64,000 nt of DNA, taken from assembly GCF_005233515.1 (NCBI RefSeq), contig NZ_QFZZ01000003.1, positions 463,259 to 527,258 of the forward strand, given 5' to 3'. Shown one piece after another: positions 10,164 to 19,248 of the stretch. The DNA comes from Pseudomonas sp. CFBP13508. GTDB lineage: Bacteria > Pseudomonadota > Gammaproteobacteria > Pseudomonadales > Pseudomonadaceae. Each line of letters opens with the position of its first letter. The first letter of the stretch is position 1. The notes beneath the pieces were generated by a model. The model saw only the letters and a program-made list of their open reading frames with translations, had not been told where the DNA came from and made no database searches. A program made the translations under genes and the position numbers.

Positions 10164-10179
10164 ATATAAGCGCCTATAT
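10164..10179. promoter_or_regulatory. ATATA-N6-TATAT dyad in the dadA/dadR intergenic region
   Basis: An inverted repeat with ATATA and TATAT arms around AGCGCC lies in the 153-bp divergent region, 90 bp from the dadA start and 49 bp from the dadR start. Lrp/AsnC regulators bind AT-rich imperfect palindromes, and DadR is known to control dadAX in P. aeruginosa. That this dyad is its site is inference. Confidence 0.35.
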
Positions 10180-10227
10180 TTGGCGACAATTCTCGGCAAA
10201 AACCCTTTTCACGGAGGCGCATCCCCT

Positions 10228-10716
10228 ATGCGTACCAACACTCAGACCAAACGTGAGCTGGACAAGATCGACCGCAACATCTTGCGCATCCTCCAGGCGG
10301 ACGGGCGGATTTCCTTCACCGAACTCGGAGAAAAGGTCGGCCTCTCGACCACGCCGTGCACCGAGCGCGTGCGGCGTCTGGAGCGCGAAGGGATCATCAT
10401 GGGCTACAACGCCCGGCTCAATCCGCAGCATTTGAAGGGTAGCTTGCTGGTGTTCGTTGAGATCAGCCTCGACTACAAATCCGGTGACACATTCGAAGAG
10501 TTCCGACGCGCGGTGCTGAAGCTGCCGCATGTGCTGGAGTGTCATTTGGTGTCAGGGGATTTCGACTATCTGGTGAAGGCGCGGATTTCCGAGATGGCCT
10601 CGTACCGCAAACTGCTGGGCGACATTCTCTTGAAGCTACCGCATGTGCGTGAATCGAAGAGCTATATCGTCATGGAAGAGGTGAAAGAGAGCCTGTGCCT
10701 GCCGATTCCGGACTGA
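10228..10716 (+). CDS. dadR: Lrp/AsnC family regulator DadR
   Basis: A 162-residue feast/famine regulator with an N-terminal helix-turn-helix (about residues 10-60: LDKIDRNILRILQ, then VGLSTTPCTERVRRLE) and a C-terminal RAM ligand-binding domain (about 75-150). In Pseudomonas, DadR senses L-alanine and activates dadAX; the divergent arrangement is the same here. The start is ATG at 10228, with GGAGG upstream; longer forms are unsupported. An alternative for this subfamily is BkdR, which controls branched-chain keto-acid genes, but the neighbours point to DadR. Confidence 0.93.
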   Translation: MRTNTQTKRELDKIDRNILRILQADGRISFTELGEKVGLSTTPCTERVRRLEREGIIMGYNARLNPQHLKGSLLVFVEISLDYKSGDTFEEFRRAVLKLPHVLECHLVSGDFDYLVKARISEMASYRKLLGDILLKLPHVRESKSYIVMEEVKESLCLPIPD

Positions 10717-10732
10717 AATCGTCGGCGTCCCC

Positions 10733-10797
10733 TTCGCGAGCAGGCTCGCTCCCACATTTGAAATGCAATCTCCTGTGGGAGCGAGCCTGCTCGCGAA
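10733..10797. repeat. REP-type inverted doublet, family A
   Basis: Two near-identical 24-base arms (TTCGCGAGCAGGCTCGCTCC... and its complement) separated by 17 bp form a compact doublet between the convergent dadR and YkgJ-family genes. No other terminator is visible here, so it may also stop transcription from both sides. Confidence 0.9.
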
Positions 10798-10829
10798 GAA
10801 GTCGACTCGGTCTGAACTGAACGCAACGG

Positions 10830-11183
10830 CTAAACCAACACCTGCCGATTCGCCGCCATGTACTCGAAAATCTGCTTCTCCACCCGTGGATGAATCAACT
10901 CCACCGGCCGCCGCTCGTTCGGGCATGGCAAGGTCTTGGTGGTGCCAAACAAGCGGCAGATCAGCGGCCGCTCTTCATACACCGTGCAACCATTCGGCCC
11001 CAGGTGCACACAGTTGAGTTCTTCCAGCGCGGCATCCTGTTCGGCGCGGGTCTTGCGCGGCAGCCGGGCCATTTCCTCGGGCGAAGTGGTCACCGGCCCG
11101 CAGCAGTCGTGGCAGCCCGGCACGCAGTCGAACGTGGGGATCTGCTGACGCAGGTTGCGGATTTTCTGGCTGTTGCAGCTCAT
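10830..11183 (-). CDS. YkgJ family cysteine cluster protein
   Basis: A 117-residue protein with an N-terminal cysteine set (CVPGCHDCCGP), followed by C in ELNCVHLG and NGCTVYEERPLICRLFG. This is the pattern of the YkgJ/UPF0153 family, presumed to bind an Fe-S cluster or zinc. Function is unknown in bacteria. The start is taken at the ATG at 11183; no strong ribosome binding site is visible, and a longer frame exists. It is divergent from the PauB-like gene, 146 bp away. Confidence 0.85.
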   Translation of the reverse strand: MSCNSQKIRNLRQQIPTFDCVPGCHDCCGPVTTSPEEMARLPRKTRAEQDAALEELNCVHLGPNGCTVYEERPLICRLFGTTKTLPCPNERRPVELIHPRVEKQIFEYMAANRQVLV

Positions 11184-11329
11184 CGAAACGGTGACCAAAG
11201 TGGCGGGCTGATGATTGTGCCGCAAAAGCCCGGATCCAGACACCGCAGGACGACCGATGTTGCCCACGTTCGGGCGTGCGGCTTATGCTCCGTCAAATTT
11301 TCTCGACACTCAGCCGTTGGATGATGCCC

Positions 11330-12640
11330 ATGACCGCCCGCGCCCAGACCACCGCGAGCCAACCCCACGTTGCCTCTTATTACGCCGCCAGCAGCCTGCC
11401 GCAGCCTGACCATCCCGTGCTGCAAGGCGAGGTGGTGGCGGATGTCTGCGTGGTCGGTGGTGGATTTTCCGGGCTGAATACGGCGCTGGAATTGGCCGAA
11501 CGCGGTTTCAGCGTGGTGTTGCTGGAAGCGCACCGGATCGGCTGGGGCGCCAGCGGTCGCAATGGTGGGCAACTGATTCGCGGTGTCGGTCACGGCCTCG
11601 ATCAGTTCGCCAATGTCATCGGTGCCGACGGGGTGCGCGAGATGAAACTCATGGGCCTTGAGGCCGTGGAGATTGTTCGCCGGCGCGTCGAGCGTTTCAG
11701 TATTGCCTGCGACCTGACCTGGGGCTATTGCGATCTCGCCAACAAGCCTTCCGATCTCGACGGTTTTGCCGAAGATGCCGAAGAGTTGCGCGGCCTCGGT
11801 TACCGCTACGAAACCCGCCTGTTGCAGGCCAGTGAAATGCACACCGTGGTCGGTTCCAAGCGCTATGTCGGCGGCTTGATCGACATGGGCTCCGGACATC
11901 TGCATCCGCTGAATCTGGCGCTGGGCGAAGCGGCAGCGGCGCAGCAACTGGGCGTGCAGTTGTTCGAGCGTTCGGCGGTGACGCGCATCGATTACGGCCC
12001 TGAAGTGAAGGTGCACACGGCGCAGGGATCGGTGCGGGCCAAGACGCTCGTGCTGGGCTGCAATGCCTATCTCAATGACCTCAACCCGCAACTGAGCGGC
12101 AAGGTGCTACCCGCCGGCAGCTACATCATCGCCACCGAACCGCTGAGCGAAGAGCAAGCGCACAACCTGCTGCCGCAGAACATGGCGGTCTGCGACCAGC
12201 GGGTGGCGCTGGATTACTACCGGCTCTCGGCGGATCGACGTTTGCTGTTCGGCGGCGCGTGTCATTACTCGGGACGCGATCCGAAAGACATCGGCGCCTA
12301 TATGCAGCCGAAGATGCTTGAAGTGTTCCCGCAACTGGCCGGGGTGAAAATCGATTATCAGTGGGGCGGGATGATCGGCATCGGTGCCAACCGCCTGCCG
12401 CAGATTGGCCGGCTCGCCGAGCAGCCGAACGTGTATTACGCCCAGGCGTATTCCGGGCATGGGGTGAATGCCACCCACCTGGCCGGTAAGCTGCTGGCCG
12501 AGGCAATCAGCGGGCAGCATGGCGGCGGCTTTGATCTGTTCGCCAAGGTGCCGCACATCACCTTTCCCGGCGGCAAGCACTTGCGCTCGCCGTTGTTGGC
12601 GTTGGGGATGTTGTGGCATCGGCTGAAAGAGTTGGTCTGA
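11330..12640 (+). CDS. pauB: PauB/PuuB-like FAD-dependent amine oxidoreductase
   Basis: A 436-residue D-amino-acid-oxidase (DAO) family flavoprotein. The FAD-binding motif VCVVGGGFSGLNTALELAERGF lies about 35 residues from the start, with FGGACHYSGRDP and a C-terminal AQAYSGHGVNATHLAGKLLAEA. In Pseudomonas, proteins of this type near pauR oxidise gamma-glutamylated polyamines to the aldehyde; KauB/PauC-type dehydrogenases (17755-19248 here) complete the step. The exact start is uncertain, as ATGs at 11321, 11324 and 11330 all lack a good ribosome binding site. Glycine- or sarcosine-type oxidases are alternatives on sequence alone. Confidence 0.85.
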   Translation: MTARAQTTASQPHVASYYAASSLPQPDHPVLQGEVVADVCVVGGGFSGLNTALELAERGFSVVLLEAHRIGWGASGRNGGQLIRGVGHGLDQFANVIGADGVREMKLMGLEAVEIVRRRVERFSIACDLTWGYCDLANKPSDLDGFAEDAEELRGLGYRYETRLLQASEMHTVVGSKRYVGGLIDMGSGHLHPLNLALGEAAAAQQLGVQLFERSAVTRIDYGPEVKVHTAQGSVRAKTLVLGCNAYLNDLNPQLSGKVLPAGSYIIATEPLSEEQAHNLLPQNMAVCDQRVALDYYRLSADRRLLFGGACHYSGRDPKDIGAYMQPKMLEVFPQLAGVKIDYQWGGMIGIGANRLPQIGRLAEQPNVYYAQAYSGHGVNATHLAGKLLAEAISGQHGGGFDLFAKVPHITFPGGKHLRSPLLALGMLWHRLKELV

Positions 12641-12666
12641 GGGTATCTCGGCGGCCCTTGATCCGC

Positions 12667-12747
12667 TTTCGCGAGCAGGCTCGCTCCCACAGTAAACGCG
12701 TTTATTCAGGCAGCACGCGGTCACTGTGGGAGCGAGCCTGCTCGCGA
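12667..12747. repeat. REP-type inverted doublet, family A
   Basis: Copies of the GCGAGCAGGCTCGCTCCCAC unit face each other across about 35 bp, between the convergent PauB-like gene and the DUF1127 gene. Confidence 0.9.
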
Positions 12748-12773
12748 TGAGGCCCGCAAGAACAATACATATC

Positions 12774-13016
12774 TCAGATCCGCCAAAACGGCTTCAACCC
12801 CTCCTCCCTTGCCTGCTCCCGCGTCAGCCCGACATCCTTGAGCTGCTCCGGCGTCAGTCCCAGCAACGCTTTGCGCGTGTGCAGACGATGCCAGAACAGA
12901 TCCCAGCGACTGAGGCCGGATGGTGCGTTACGCAGCAGATTGCGCGCGCTGTCCTTCTGCCCTGCCGCCAGTTCCTGACTGTGTAACGTCAGCCGCACAT
13001 CGCTCAAGCCGTTCAT
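12774..13016 (-). CDS. DUF1127 domain small protein
   Basis: An 80-residue protein whose C-terminal half (WHRLHTRKALLGLTPEQLKDVGLTREQAREEGLKPFWR, quoted in part as LTPEQLKDVGLTREQA) is the arginine-rich YjiS/DUF1127 motif. Some DUF1127 proteins in alpha-proteobacteria affect small-RNA maturation and phosphate or carbon metabolism; the function of the longer Pseudomonas forms is unknown. GGAG lies 9 nt before the ATG. It is divergent from the MocR regulator and may be its target. Confidence 0.85.
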   Translation of the reverse strand: MNGLSDVRLTLHSQELAAGQKDSARNLLRNAPSGLSRWDLFWHRLHTRKALLGLTPEQLKDVGLTREQAREEGLKPFWRI

Positions 13017-13096
13017 TTTCGTTGCTCCTGTTTACTTGGGTAGCCAGAGATTCCATGATGCGCGGGCGGGAAAAACCATTACAGACTCAACGAACC

Positions 13097-13115
13097 TGTA
13101 TTAACTCCATACAGA
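13097..13115. promoter_or_regulatory. CTGTAT-N7-ATACAG inverted repeat between DUF1127 and MocR genes
   Basis: A perfect 6-bp inverted repeat lies in the 175-bp divergent region, 76 bp before the MocR ATG and 80 bp from the DUF1127 ATG. A related ACAGAT/ATCTGT sequence occurs further along (13113, 13154). MocR regulators usually bind paired sites in exactly this position. The assignment is inference. Confidence 0.35.
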
Positions 13116-13191
13116 TTTGCCGATTCACTGACTGAATGACTGATTTTTGCCGCATCTGTACTGGTTTCCACCAAGACGCACCGAGGCCGTC

Positions 13192-14613
13192 ATGACTCTG
13201 TATGTAAACCTCGCCGAATTGCTCGGCACTCGCATCGAACAAGGCTTCTATCGCCCCGGCGATCGTTTGCCGTCAGTGCGCGCCTTAAGCGTCGAACATG
13301 GAGTCAGCCTGAGCACGGTGCAGCAGGCGTATCGGGTGCTTGAAGACAGCGGCCTCGCCACGCCAAAACCCAAGTCCGGCTATTTTGTGCCGGTCAGTCG
13401 CGAACTGCCGGAATTGCCCGCGGTCGGCCGTCCGGCGCAACGGCCAGTGGAGATTTCGCAGTGGGACCAGGTGCTGGAATTGATCCGCGCCGTACCGCGC
13501 AAGGACGTCGTGCAATTGGGCCGTGGCATGCCCGATGTTGGCTCACCTACCATGAAGCCGCTGCTGCGCGGACTGGCGCGTATCAGTCGCCGGCAGGACA
13601 TGCCTGGTCTGTATTACGACAACATCCACGGCAACCTCGAACTGCGCGAACAGATCGCACGGCTGATGCTCGATTCCGGCTGTCAGTTGAGCGCCAGCGA
13701 TCTGGTCATCACCACTGGCTGCCACGAAGCCCTGTCCACCAGCATCCACGCGATTTGCGAGCCGGGCGACATCGTCGCGGTGGACTCGCCGAGCTTCCAC
13801 GGCGCCATGCAGACCCTCAAAGGCCTGGGCATGAAAGCCCTGGAAATCCCCACCGACCCGCTCACCGGGATCAGCCTCGACGCCCTTGAACTGGCGCTGG
13901 AACAGTGGCCGATCAAGGCCATTCAGCTCACCCCAAACTGCAACAACCCGCTCGGCTACGTCATGCCCGAATCGCGCAAACGCGCGCTGTTGACGTTGGC
14001 CCAGCGTTTCGATGTGGCGATCATTGAAGACGATGTGTACGGCGAACTGGCCTACACCTACCCGCGCCCGCGCACGATCAAATCCTTCGATGAAGATGGC
14101 CGCGTGTTGCTCTGCAGCTCGTTCTCCAAGACCCTCGCGCCGGGGCTGCGCATCGGCTGGGTGGCGCCGGGCCGATATCTCGAGCGAGTGCTGCACATGA
14201 AATACATCAGCACCGGATCCACCGCGCCACAACCGCAGATCGCCATCGCCGAATTCATCAAGGCCGGCCATTTCGAGCCGCACTTGCGGCGCATGCGCAT
14301 GCAGTACCAGCGCAACCGTGACGCGATGATCGATTGGGTGACGCGCTACTTTCCCGCCGGCACCCGCGCCAGTCGCCCACAGGGCAGCTTCATGCTCTGG
14401 GTGGAGCTGCCGGACGGTTTCGACACGCTGAAACTGAATCGCGCGCTGCACGATCAGGGCGTACAGATTGCTGTCGGCAGCATCTTTTCCGCCTCGGGCA
14501 AGTACCGCAATTGTCTGCGGATGAACTACGCTGCCAAACCAACAGCGCAGATCGAAGAAGCGGTGCGCAAGGTCGGCGCTGCGGCAATCAAACTGCTCGC
14601 TGAGACCGACTGA
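13192..14613 (+). CDS. MocR-type GntR regulator with aminotransferase domain
   Basis: A 473-residue fusion of an N-terminal GntR winged helix (about residues 1-70, LPSVRALSVEHGVSLSTVQQAYR) to a fold-type I aminotransferase domain. The PLP Lys is K313 in CSSFSKTLAPGLRIGW. MocR proteins bind PLP and control nearby metabolic genes, often for amine or amino-acid pathways; the target cannot be named. The ATG at 13192 follows a GAGGC site. It stands between the amine catabolism genes and the phospholipase D-like gene. Confidence 0.92.
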   Translation: MTLYVNLAELLGTRIEQGFYRPGDRLPSVRALSVEHGVSLSTVQQAYRVLEDSGLATPKPKSGYFVPVSRELPELPAVGRPAQRPVEISQWDQVLELIRAVPRKDVVQLGRGMPDVGSPTMKPLLRGLARISRRQDMPGLYYDNIHGNLELREQIARLMLDSGCQLSASDLVITTGCHEALSTSIHAICEPGDIVAVDSPSFHGAMQTLKGLGMKALEIPTDPLTGISLDALELALEQWPIKAIQLTPNCNNPLGYVMPESRKRALLTLAQRFDVAIIEDDVYGELAYTYPRPRTIKSFDEDGRVLLCSSFSKTLAPGLRIGWVAPGRYLERVLHMKYISTGSTAPQPQIAIAEFIKAGHFEPHLRRMRMQYQRNRDAMIDWVTRYFPAGTRASRPQGSFMLWVELPDGFDTLKLNRALHDQGVQIAVGSIFSASGKYRNCLRMNYAAKPTAQIEEAVRKVGAAAIKLLAETD

Positions 14614-14674
14614 CCTTTTTTGCGCGCCCGGCGTCCAAATTGCCGACCCCAGCCGCCAACCGGAACGATCCTAC

Positions 14675-16243
14675 GTGAGCTTCAGACAGCCCTTACTCGC
14701 TTCACTGATACTCGCCTCGTTCCTCAGCGGCTGCGCCAGCCTCGATGTGCCGCGCGAACCAAGCCAGGCCCTGCCGGCGTCGGACTCCAGCTTCGGCCGT
14801 TCGATTCAGGCTCAGGCCGCGCCCTACAAAGGGCAGTCGGGGTTTCGCCTGCTCTCCGACAGTGGCGAGGCGTTTACCGCCCGGGCCGAGCTGATTCGTC
14901 ATGCCCAGGTCAGCCTCGATTTGCAGTACTACATCGTCCACGACGGCATCAGCACGCGGATGCTGGTGGAGGAAGTGCTCAAGGCGGCCGACCGTGGCGT
15001 GCGCGTGCGCATCCTGCTCGACGACACCACCAGCGACGGCCTCGACCAGATCATCGCCACCCTGGCGGCGCATCCGCAGATCCAGATTCGTTTGTTCAAT
15101 CCGTTGCACCTGGGGCGCAGCACCGGCGTAACGCGCGCGGCCGGACGACTGTTCAATCTGTCCGTGCAGCACCGGCGCATGCACAACAAACTGTGGCTGG
15201 CGGACAACAGCGCGGCCATCGTCGGCGGGCGCAATCTGGGCGATGAATATTTCGACGCCGAACCCAACCTGAATTTCACCGACATCGACATGCTCAGCAT
15301 CGGCCCGGTGGCCGAACAGCTCGGACACAGTTTCGACCAGTACTGGAACAGCGCGCTGAGCAAGCCGATCGACGAATTCCTCTCCAGCCAACCGACTGCC
15401 GCCGACCTGCAAAACACGCGCACGCGCCTGGAAGAATCGCTGGAAGAAACCCGCAAGCAGAACCACGCGCTCTATCAACAGTTGATGAAATTCACCACCG
15501 ACCCGCGCATGGACATCTGGCGTAAAGAGCTGATCTGGGCCTGGAACCAGGCGCTGTGGGATGCGCCGAGCAAGGTCCTGTCCAAGGGCGAACCGGATCC
15601 GCATCTGCTGCTGACCACGCAACTGGCGCCGGAGCTGACCGGTGTCAGCAAAGAGCTGATCATGATTTCCGCCTACTTTGTGCCCGGCCAGCCGGGGCTG
15701 GTCTACCTGACCGGGCGCGCCGATGCCGGGGTCTCCGTGAGCCTGCTGACCAATTCACTGGAGGCCACTGACGTGCCGGCGGTGCATGGCGGTTACGCGC
15801 CCTATCGCAAGGCGTTGCTTGAACACGGGGTGAAACTTTATGAACTGCGCCGCCAGCCTGGGGATAACTATGGCAGCGGGCCGCGAGTGTTCTACAGCAA
15901 GTCGTTTCGCGGTTCGGATTCGAGTTTGCACAGCAAGGCGATGATCTTCGACCGGCGCAAATCGTTTATCGGCTCATTCAACTTCGACCCGCGCTCAGTG
16001 CTGTGGAACACCGAAGTCGGCGTGCTCGTCGACAGCCCGGAACTGGCCGAGCACGTGCGCGCACTGGCGTTGCAAGGCATGGCGCCGACCTTGAGTTATC
16101 AGGCGAAACTCGAGGACGGCAAGGTCGTCTGGGTCACCGAAGACAACGGCCAGATGCACACCCTGACCAAGGAGCCGGGGAGCTGGTGGCGGCGCTTCAA
16201 CTCGTGGTTCAGCACCAACGTTGGCCTGGAGCGGATGTTGTGA
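14675..16243 (+). CDS. Phospholipase D family lipoprotein
   Basis: A 522-residue protein with two PLD/cardiolipin-synthase-type HKD motifs, H170-x-K172-x4-D177 and H419-x-K421-x4-D426, each followed by the GG/GS-x-N block. The N-terminus is a lipoprotein signal with lipobox LSGC at about residues 17-20, so it is probably anchored to a membrane facing the periplasm. Substrate is presumably a phosphodiester lipid, although such proteins have also been proposed as transphosphatidylases. The start is GTG at 14675. An 84-residue insertion between the two motif halves is alpha-helical in character. No operon partner is evident. Confidence 0.9.
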   Translation: MSFRQPLLASLILASFLSGCASLDVPREPSQALPASDSSFGRSIQAQAAPYKGQSGFRLLSDSGEAFTARAELIRHAQVSLDLQYYIVHDGISTRMLVEEVLKAADRGVRVRILLDDTTSDGLDQIIATLAAHPQIQIRLFNPLHLGRSTGVTRAAGRLFNLSVQHRRMHNKLWLADNSAAIVGGRNLGDEYFDAEPNLNFTDIDMLSIGPVAEQLGHSFDQYWNSALSKPIDEFLSSQPTAADLQNTRTRLEESLEETRKQNHALYQQLMKFTTDPRMDIWRKELIWAWNQALWDAPSKVLSKGEPDPHLLLTTQLAPELTGVSKELIMISAYFVPGQPGLVYLTGRADAGVSVSLLTNSLEATDVPAVHGGYAPYRKALLEHGVKLYELRRQPGDNYGSGPRVFYSKSFRGSDSSLHSKAMIFDRRKSFIGSFNFDPRSVLWNTEVGVLVDSPELAEHVRALALQGMAPTLSYQAKLEDGKVVWVTEDNGQMHTLTKEPGSWWRRFNSWFSTNVGLERML

Positions 16244-16249
16244 TCCTTC

Positions 16250-16338
16250 GTGGGAGCGAGCCTGCTCGCGAAAACGGTTTCACATCCAGCAAATGAGCTG
16301 ACTGGCGCACCGCTTTCGCGAGCAGGCTCGCTCCCACA
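16250..16338. repeat. REP-type inverted doublet, family A
   Basis: Two facing GTGGGAGCGAGCCTGCTCGC units with a 40-bp spacer between the convergent PLD-like and MFS genes. Confidence 0.9.
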
Positions 16339-16347
16339 AGAATGCGC

Positions 16348-17493
16348 TCAGGCTGCTTCCGCCGTTGTGCCAAAGGCCCCTTGGCGCAACAACAAAAGCA
16401 CCAGGCCAAACGCCCCCGCCGCCATCAGCAGCGGCAACGCATGCCCATTGATCCACTGACTCCCCGCCCCCGCCGCCAACGGCCCGACCAGACAACCGAC
16501 ACCCCACAACTGCGCGATATGCGCATTGGCGCGAACCAGCGCATCGTCTCGATAACGCTCGCCAATCAGAATCAGCGACAGGGTGAACAAGCCGCCGGCA
16601 CTGGCGCCGAACAGCACCCACAACGGCCAGATCAGCAGCGTGTCGAGCAACATCGGAATGGCCAGACTCGACAGCATCAATACCACCGCGCACCCGGCGA
16701 ACAGCGTGCGCCGCGACAGGTAATCGGCCAATGCGCCGATCGGCAATTGCAGCAGCGCATCGCCGACCACCACGGTACTGACCATGGCCAGCGCGATTTC
16801 GGCGGTGAACCCTTGTTGCAGGCAGTACACCGGCAGCAGTGTCAGGATCATCGCCTCGAACGCGGCGAACAACGACACCGCCCAGGCAATCGCCGGCAAC
16901 TCGCGGGCGAAGCCCCACAGATCGCCAAAGGTCACGCTGTTGGCCTCACTGTTCGGCGCACCGCTGCGCCCCAGCAGCAGCAGGGGCGAGAGCGTGAGCA
17001 GGCCGACCCCGACCCAGAAACCGTAATCATGCTCGGTACCGAGCGCCCCCAGCAGCAACGGACCAGACAGTTGGCTCAACGCATAGCTGCTGCCATACAG
17101 CGCGACCAGTCGCCCACGCCACCGCTCGACCACCAGTTGATTGATCCAGCTCTCGCCGAGGATGAACACGATGGTCAGGATCACCCCGATCAGCAGGCGC
17201 AGCAGTAGCCAGATCGGATAACTTGGCAGCAGCGCCAGCAGGCCGATCGACAGTGCCCCGGCCCAGAGGCACAGTCGCATCAGGTTCGCCGTGCCGAAAT
17301 ACGCGGCGAGATGGCTGGAAATCTTCGCCCCCAGCAGCACGCCGATTGCCGGCATGGCTGCCATCACGCCGATGGCGAACGAGCCATAGCCCCAGCCCTC
17401 CAGACGCAACGACACCAGCGGCATGCTGACCCCCAGGGCCAGGCCGACACTCAAGACAGACGCCAACACGGCGAAATACGTCGCCCACCGCAT
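16348..17493 (-). CDS. MFS transporter
   Basis: A 381-residue major facilitator superfamily carrier with about 12 predicted transmembrane segments in two sets of six. The usual loop motif between helices 2 and 3 is relaxed (GAKISSHLAAYFG), as in the YcaD/UMF subgroup of small MFS proteins. Substrate is unknown. The ATG at 17493 has GGAG 8 nt upstream; a longer frame to 17538 includes repeat DNA and is rejected. It is convergent with the PLD gene. Confidence 0.88.
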   Translation of the reverse strand: MRWATYFAVLASVLSVGLALGVSMPLVSLRLEGWGYGSFAIGVMAAMPAIGVLLGAKISSHLAAYFGTANLMRLCLWAGALSIGLLALLPSYPIWLLLRLLIGVILTIVFILGESWINQLVVERWRGRLVALYGSSYALSQLSGPLLLGALGTEHDYGFWVGVGLLTLSPLLLLGRSGAPNSEANSVTFGDLWGFARELPAIAWAVSLFAAFEAMILTLLPVYCLQQGFTAEIALAMVSTVVVGDALLQLPIGALADYLSRRTLFAGCAVVLMLSSLAIPMLLDTLLIWPLWVLFGASAGGLFTLSLILIGERYRDDALVRANAHIAQLWGVGCLVGPLAAGAGSQWINGHALPLLMAAGAFGLVLLLLRQGAFGTTAEAA

Positions 17494-17537
17494 GTTCCAC
17501 GCTCCTGTGGATATTCTTTTTGTATTCACCCAAAACA

Positions 17538-17704
17538 CTGTGGGAGCGAGCCCCTGTGGCGAGGGGATTTATCCCCGTTGGGTCGCGCAGCGGCCCCAAA
17601 ACCTGCAACCACGATGTATCAGGTACACCGCGTGCAATGGTTTAGCGACTGCTTCGCAGCCGAACGGGGATAAATCCCCTCACCACAGAGGCTCGCTCCC
17701 ACAG
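17538..17704. repeat. Inverted repeat pair, family C (GGGGATTTATCCCC type)
   Basis: Left arm begins CTGTGGGAGCGAGCCCCTGTGG and runs into GAGGGGATTTATCCCCGTTG; the right arm near 17661-17704 is the reverse, CGGGGATAAATCCCCTCACC, ending in GGCTCGCTCCCACAG. Each arm has a self-complementary GGGGAT...ATCCCC core. The roughly 80 bp between them contains no gene. It resembles the other REP doublets in its outer ends but has a different core. Confidence 0.8.
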
Positions 17705-17754
17705 GGGATCTCTGTAGGTTCGAGAGCCTGATTAACTCAGGCTCTCTTAATGAA

Positions 17755-19248
17755 TTACAGCTTGATCCACGTCGCCTTCAGCTCGGTGTACTTGTCGAAG
17801 GCATGCAGCGATTTGTCGCGACCGTTGCCCGACTGCTTGAAGCCACCGAACGGCGCGGTCATGTCGCCGCCATCGTACTGATTGACCCACACACTACCGG
17901 CGCGCAAAGCCTTGGCGGTCAGGTGTGCCTTGGAGATGTCCTGGGTCCACACCGCTGCGGCCAGACCATATGGCGTGTCGTTGGCGATCTGGATGGCTTC
18001 TTCGGCGCTGTCGAAAGCGATCACCGACAACACCGGACCGAAAATCTCTTCCTGGGCAATCTTCATCGCGTTGCTCACACCATCGAAAATGGTTGGCTCG
18101 ACGTAAGTGCCACCGGTCTCCTGGAGGATGCGCTTGCCGCCGGCGACCAGTTTGGCGCCATCGCTATGGCCGGATTCGATGTACGACAGCACGGTGTTCA
18201 TCTGCTGGGTATCGACCAGCGCACCGACGTTGGTCGCCGGATCCAGCGGATTGCCCGGCCTCCAGGCTTTCAGCGCCTCGATCACCATTGGCAGGAATTT
18301 GTCCTTGATCGAACGCTCGACCAGCAGGCGCGAACCGGCGGTGCACACTTCGCCCTGGTTGAAGGCGATGGCGCTGGCGGCGGATTCAGCGGCGGCCTGC
18401 AGGTCCGGCGCATCGGCGAAGACGATGTTCGGGCTCTTGCCACCGGCTTCCAGCCAGACGCGCTTCATGTTCGATTCGCCGGCATAGACCATCAACTGCT
18501 TGGCAATCTTGGTCGAGCCGGTGAACACCAGCGTGTCGACATCATTGTGCAGACCCAGCGCCTTGCCCACGGTGTGGCCATAGCCCGGCAGTACGTTGAG
18601 CACGCCTTTGGGGATCCCGGCCTCAATGGCCAGCGCAGCGATGCGGATGGCGGTCAGCGGCGACTTTTCCGACGGCTTGAGGATCACCGAGTTACCGGTC
18701 GACAGCGCCGGGCCGAGTTTCCAGCAGGCCATCATCAGCGGGAAGTTCCACGGCACGATAGCGCCAACCACGCCCACCGGCTCACGGGTTACCAGCCCCA
18801 GTTGATCATGTGGAGTCGCGGCGACTTCGTCGTAGATCTTGTCGATCGCTTCACCGCTCCAGCTCAAAGCCTGCGCCGCACCCGGTACGTCGATGTACAG
18901 CGAATCGCTGATCGGCTTGCCCATATCGAGTGTTTCCAGCAGCGCCAGTTCTTCGGCGTGCTGTTTCAGCAGGCTGGCGAAGCGGATCATGGTGGCTTTG
19001 CGCTTGGTCGGCGCCAGGCGCGACCAGACGCCGGAATTGAAAGTGGCGCGGGCGTTTTCCACGGCACGGTCGGCATCAGCGGCATCACAGCTGGCGATCT
19101 TGCCGAGCAGACGGCCATCGACCGGGCTGATGCATTCGAAGGTTTCGCCGGAGACGGCGTCGGTGTATTCGCCATTCAGGAAGGCGCGGCCTTCGATTTT
19201 CAGATCGCGGGCGCGTTGTTCCCAGTCGGCACGAGTCAGGGTGGTCAT
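17755..19248 (-). CDS. kauB: Aldehyde dehydrogenase, KauB/PauC-PuuC type
   Basis: A 497-residue NAD(P)-dependent aldehyde dehydrogenase. The catalytic Cys lies in NQGEVCTAGSRLLVE (near residue 300) and the general base Glu in WLEAGGKSPNIVF; VFTGSTKIAKQL is the Rossmann-side loop. It is closest to gamma-glutamyl-aminobutyraldehyde/4-guanidinobutyraldehyde dehydrogenases, which oxidise polyamine-derived aldehydes after a PauB-type oxidation. This agrees with the PauB-like gene and pauR in the same block. A GAGGAGGA site lies just before the ATG. Divergent from the cupin gene. Confidence 0.9.
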   Translation of the reverse strand: MTTLTRADWEQRARDLKIEGRAFLNGEYTDAVSGETFECISPVDGRLLGKIASCDAADADRAVENARATFNSGVWSRLAPTKRKATMIRFASLLKQHAEELALLETLDMGKPISDSLYIDVPGAAQALSWSGEAIDKIYDEVAATPHDQLGLVTREPVGVVGAIVPWNFPLMMACWKLGPALSTGNSVILKPSEKSPLTAIRIAALAIEAGIPKGVLNVLPGYGHTVGKALGLHNDVDTLVFTGSTKIAKQLMVYAGESNMKRVWLEAGGKSPNIVFADAPDLQAAAESAASAIAFNQGEVCTAGSRLLVERSIKDKFLPMVIEALKAWRPGNPLDPATNVGALVDTQQMNTVLSYIESGHSDGAKLVAGGKRILQETGGTYVEPTIFDGVSNAMKIAQEEIFGPVLSVIAFDSAEEAIQIANDTPYGLAAAVWTQDISKAHLTAKALRAGSVWVNQYDGGDMTAPFGGFKQSGNGRDKSLHAFDKYTELKATWIKL

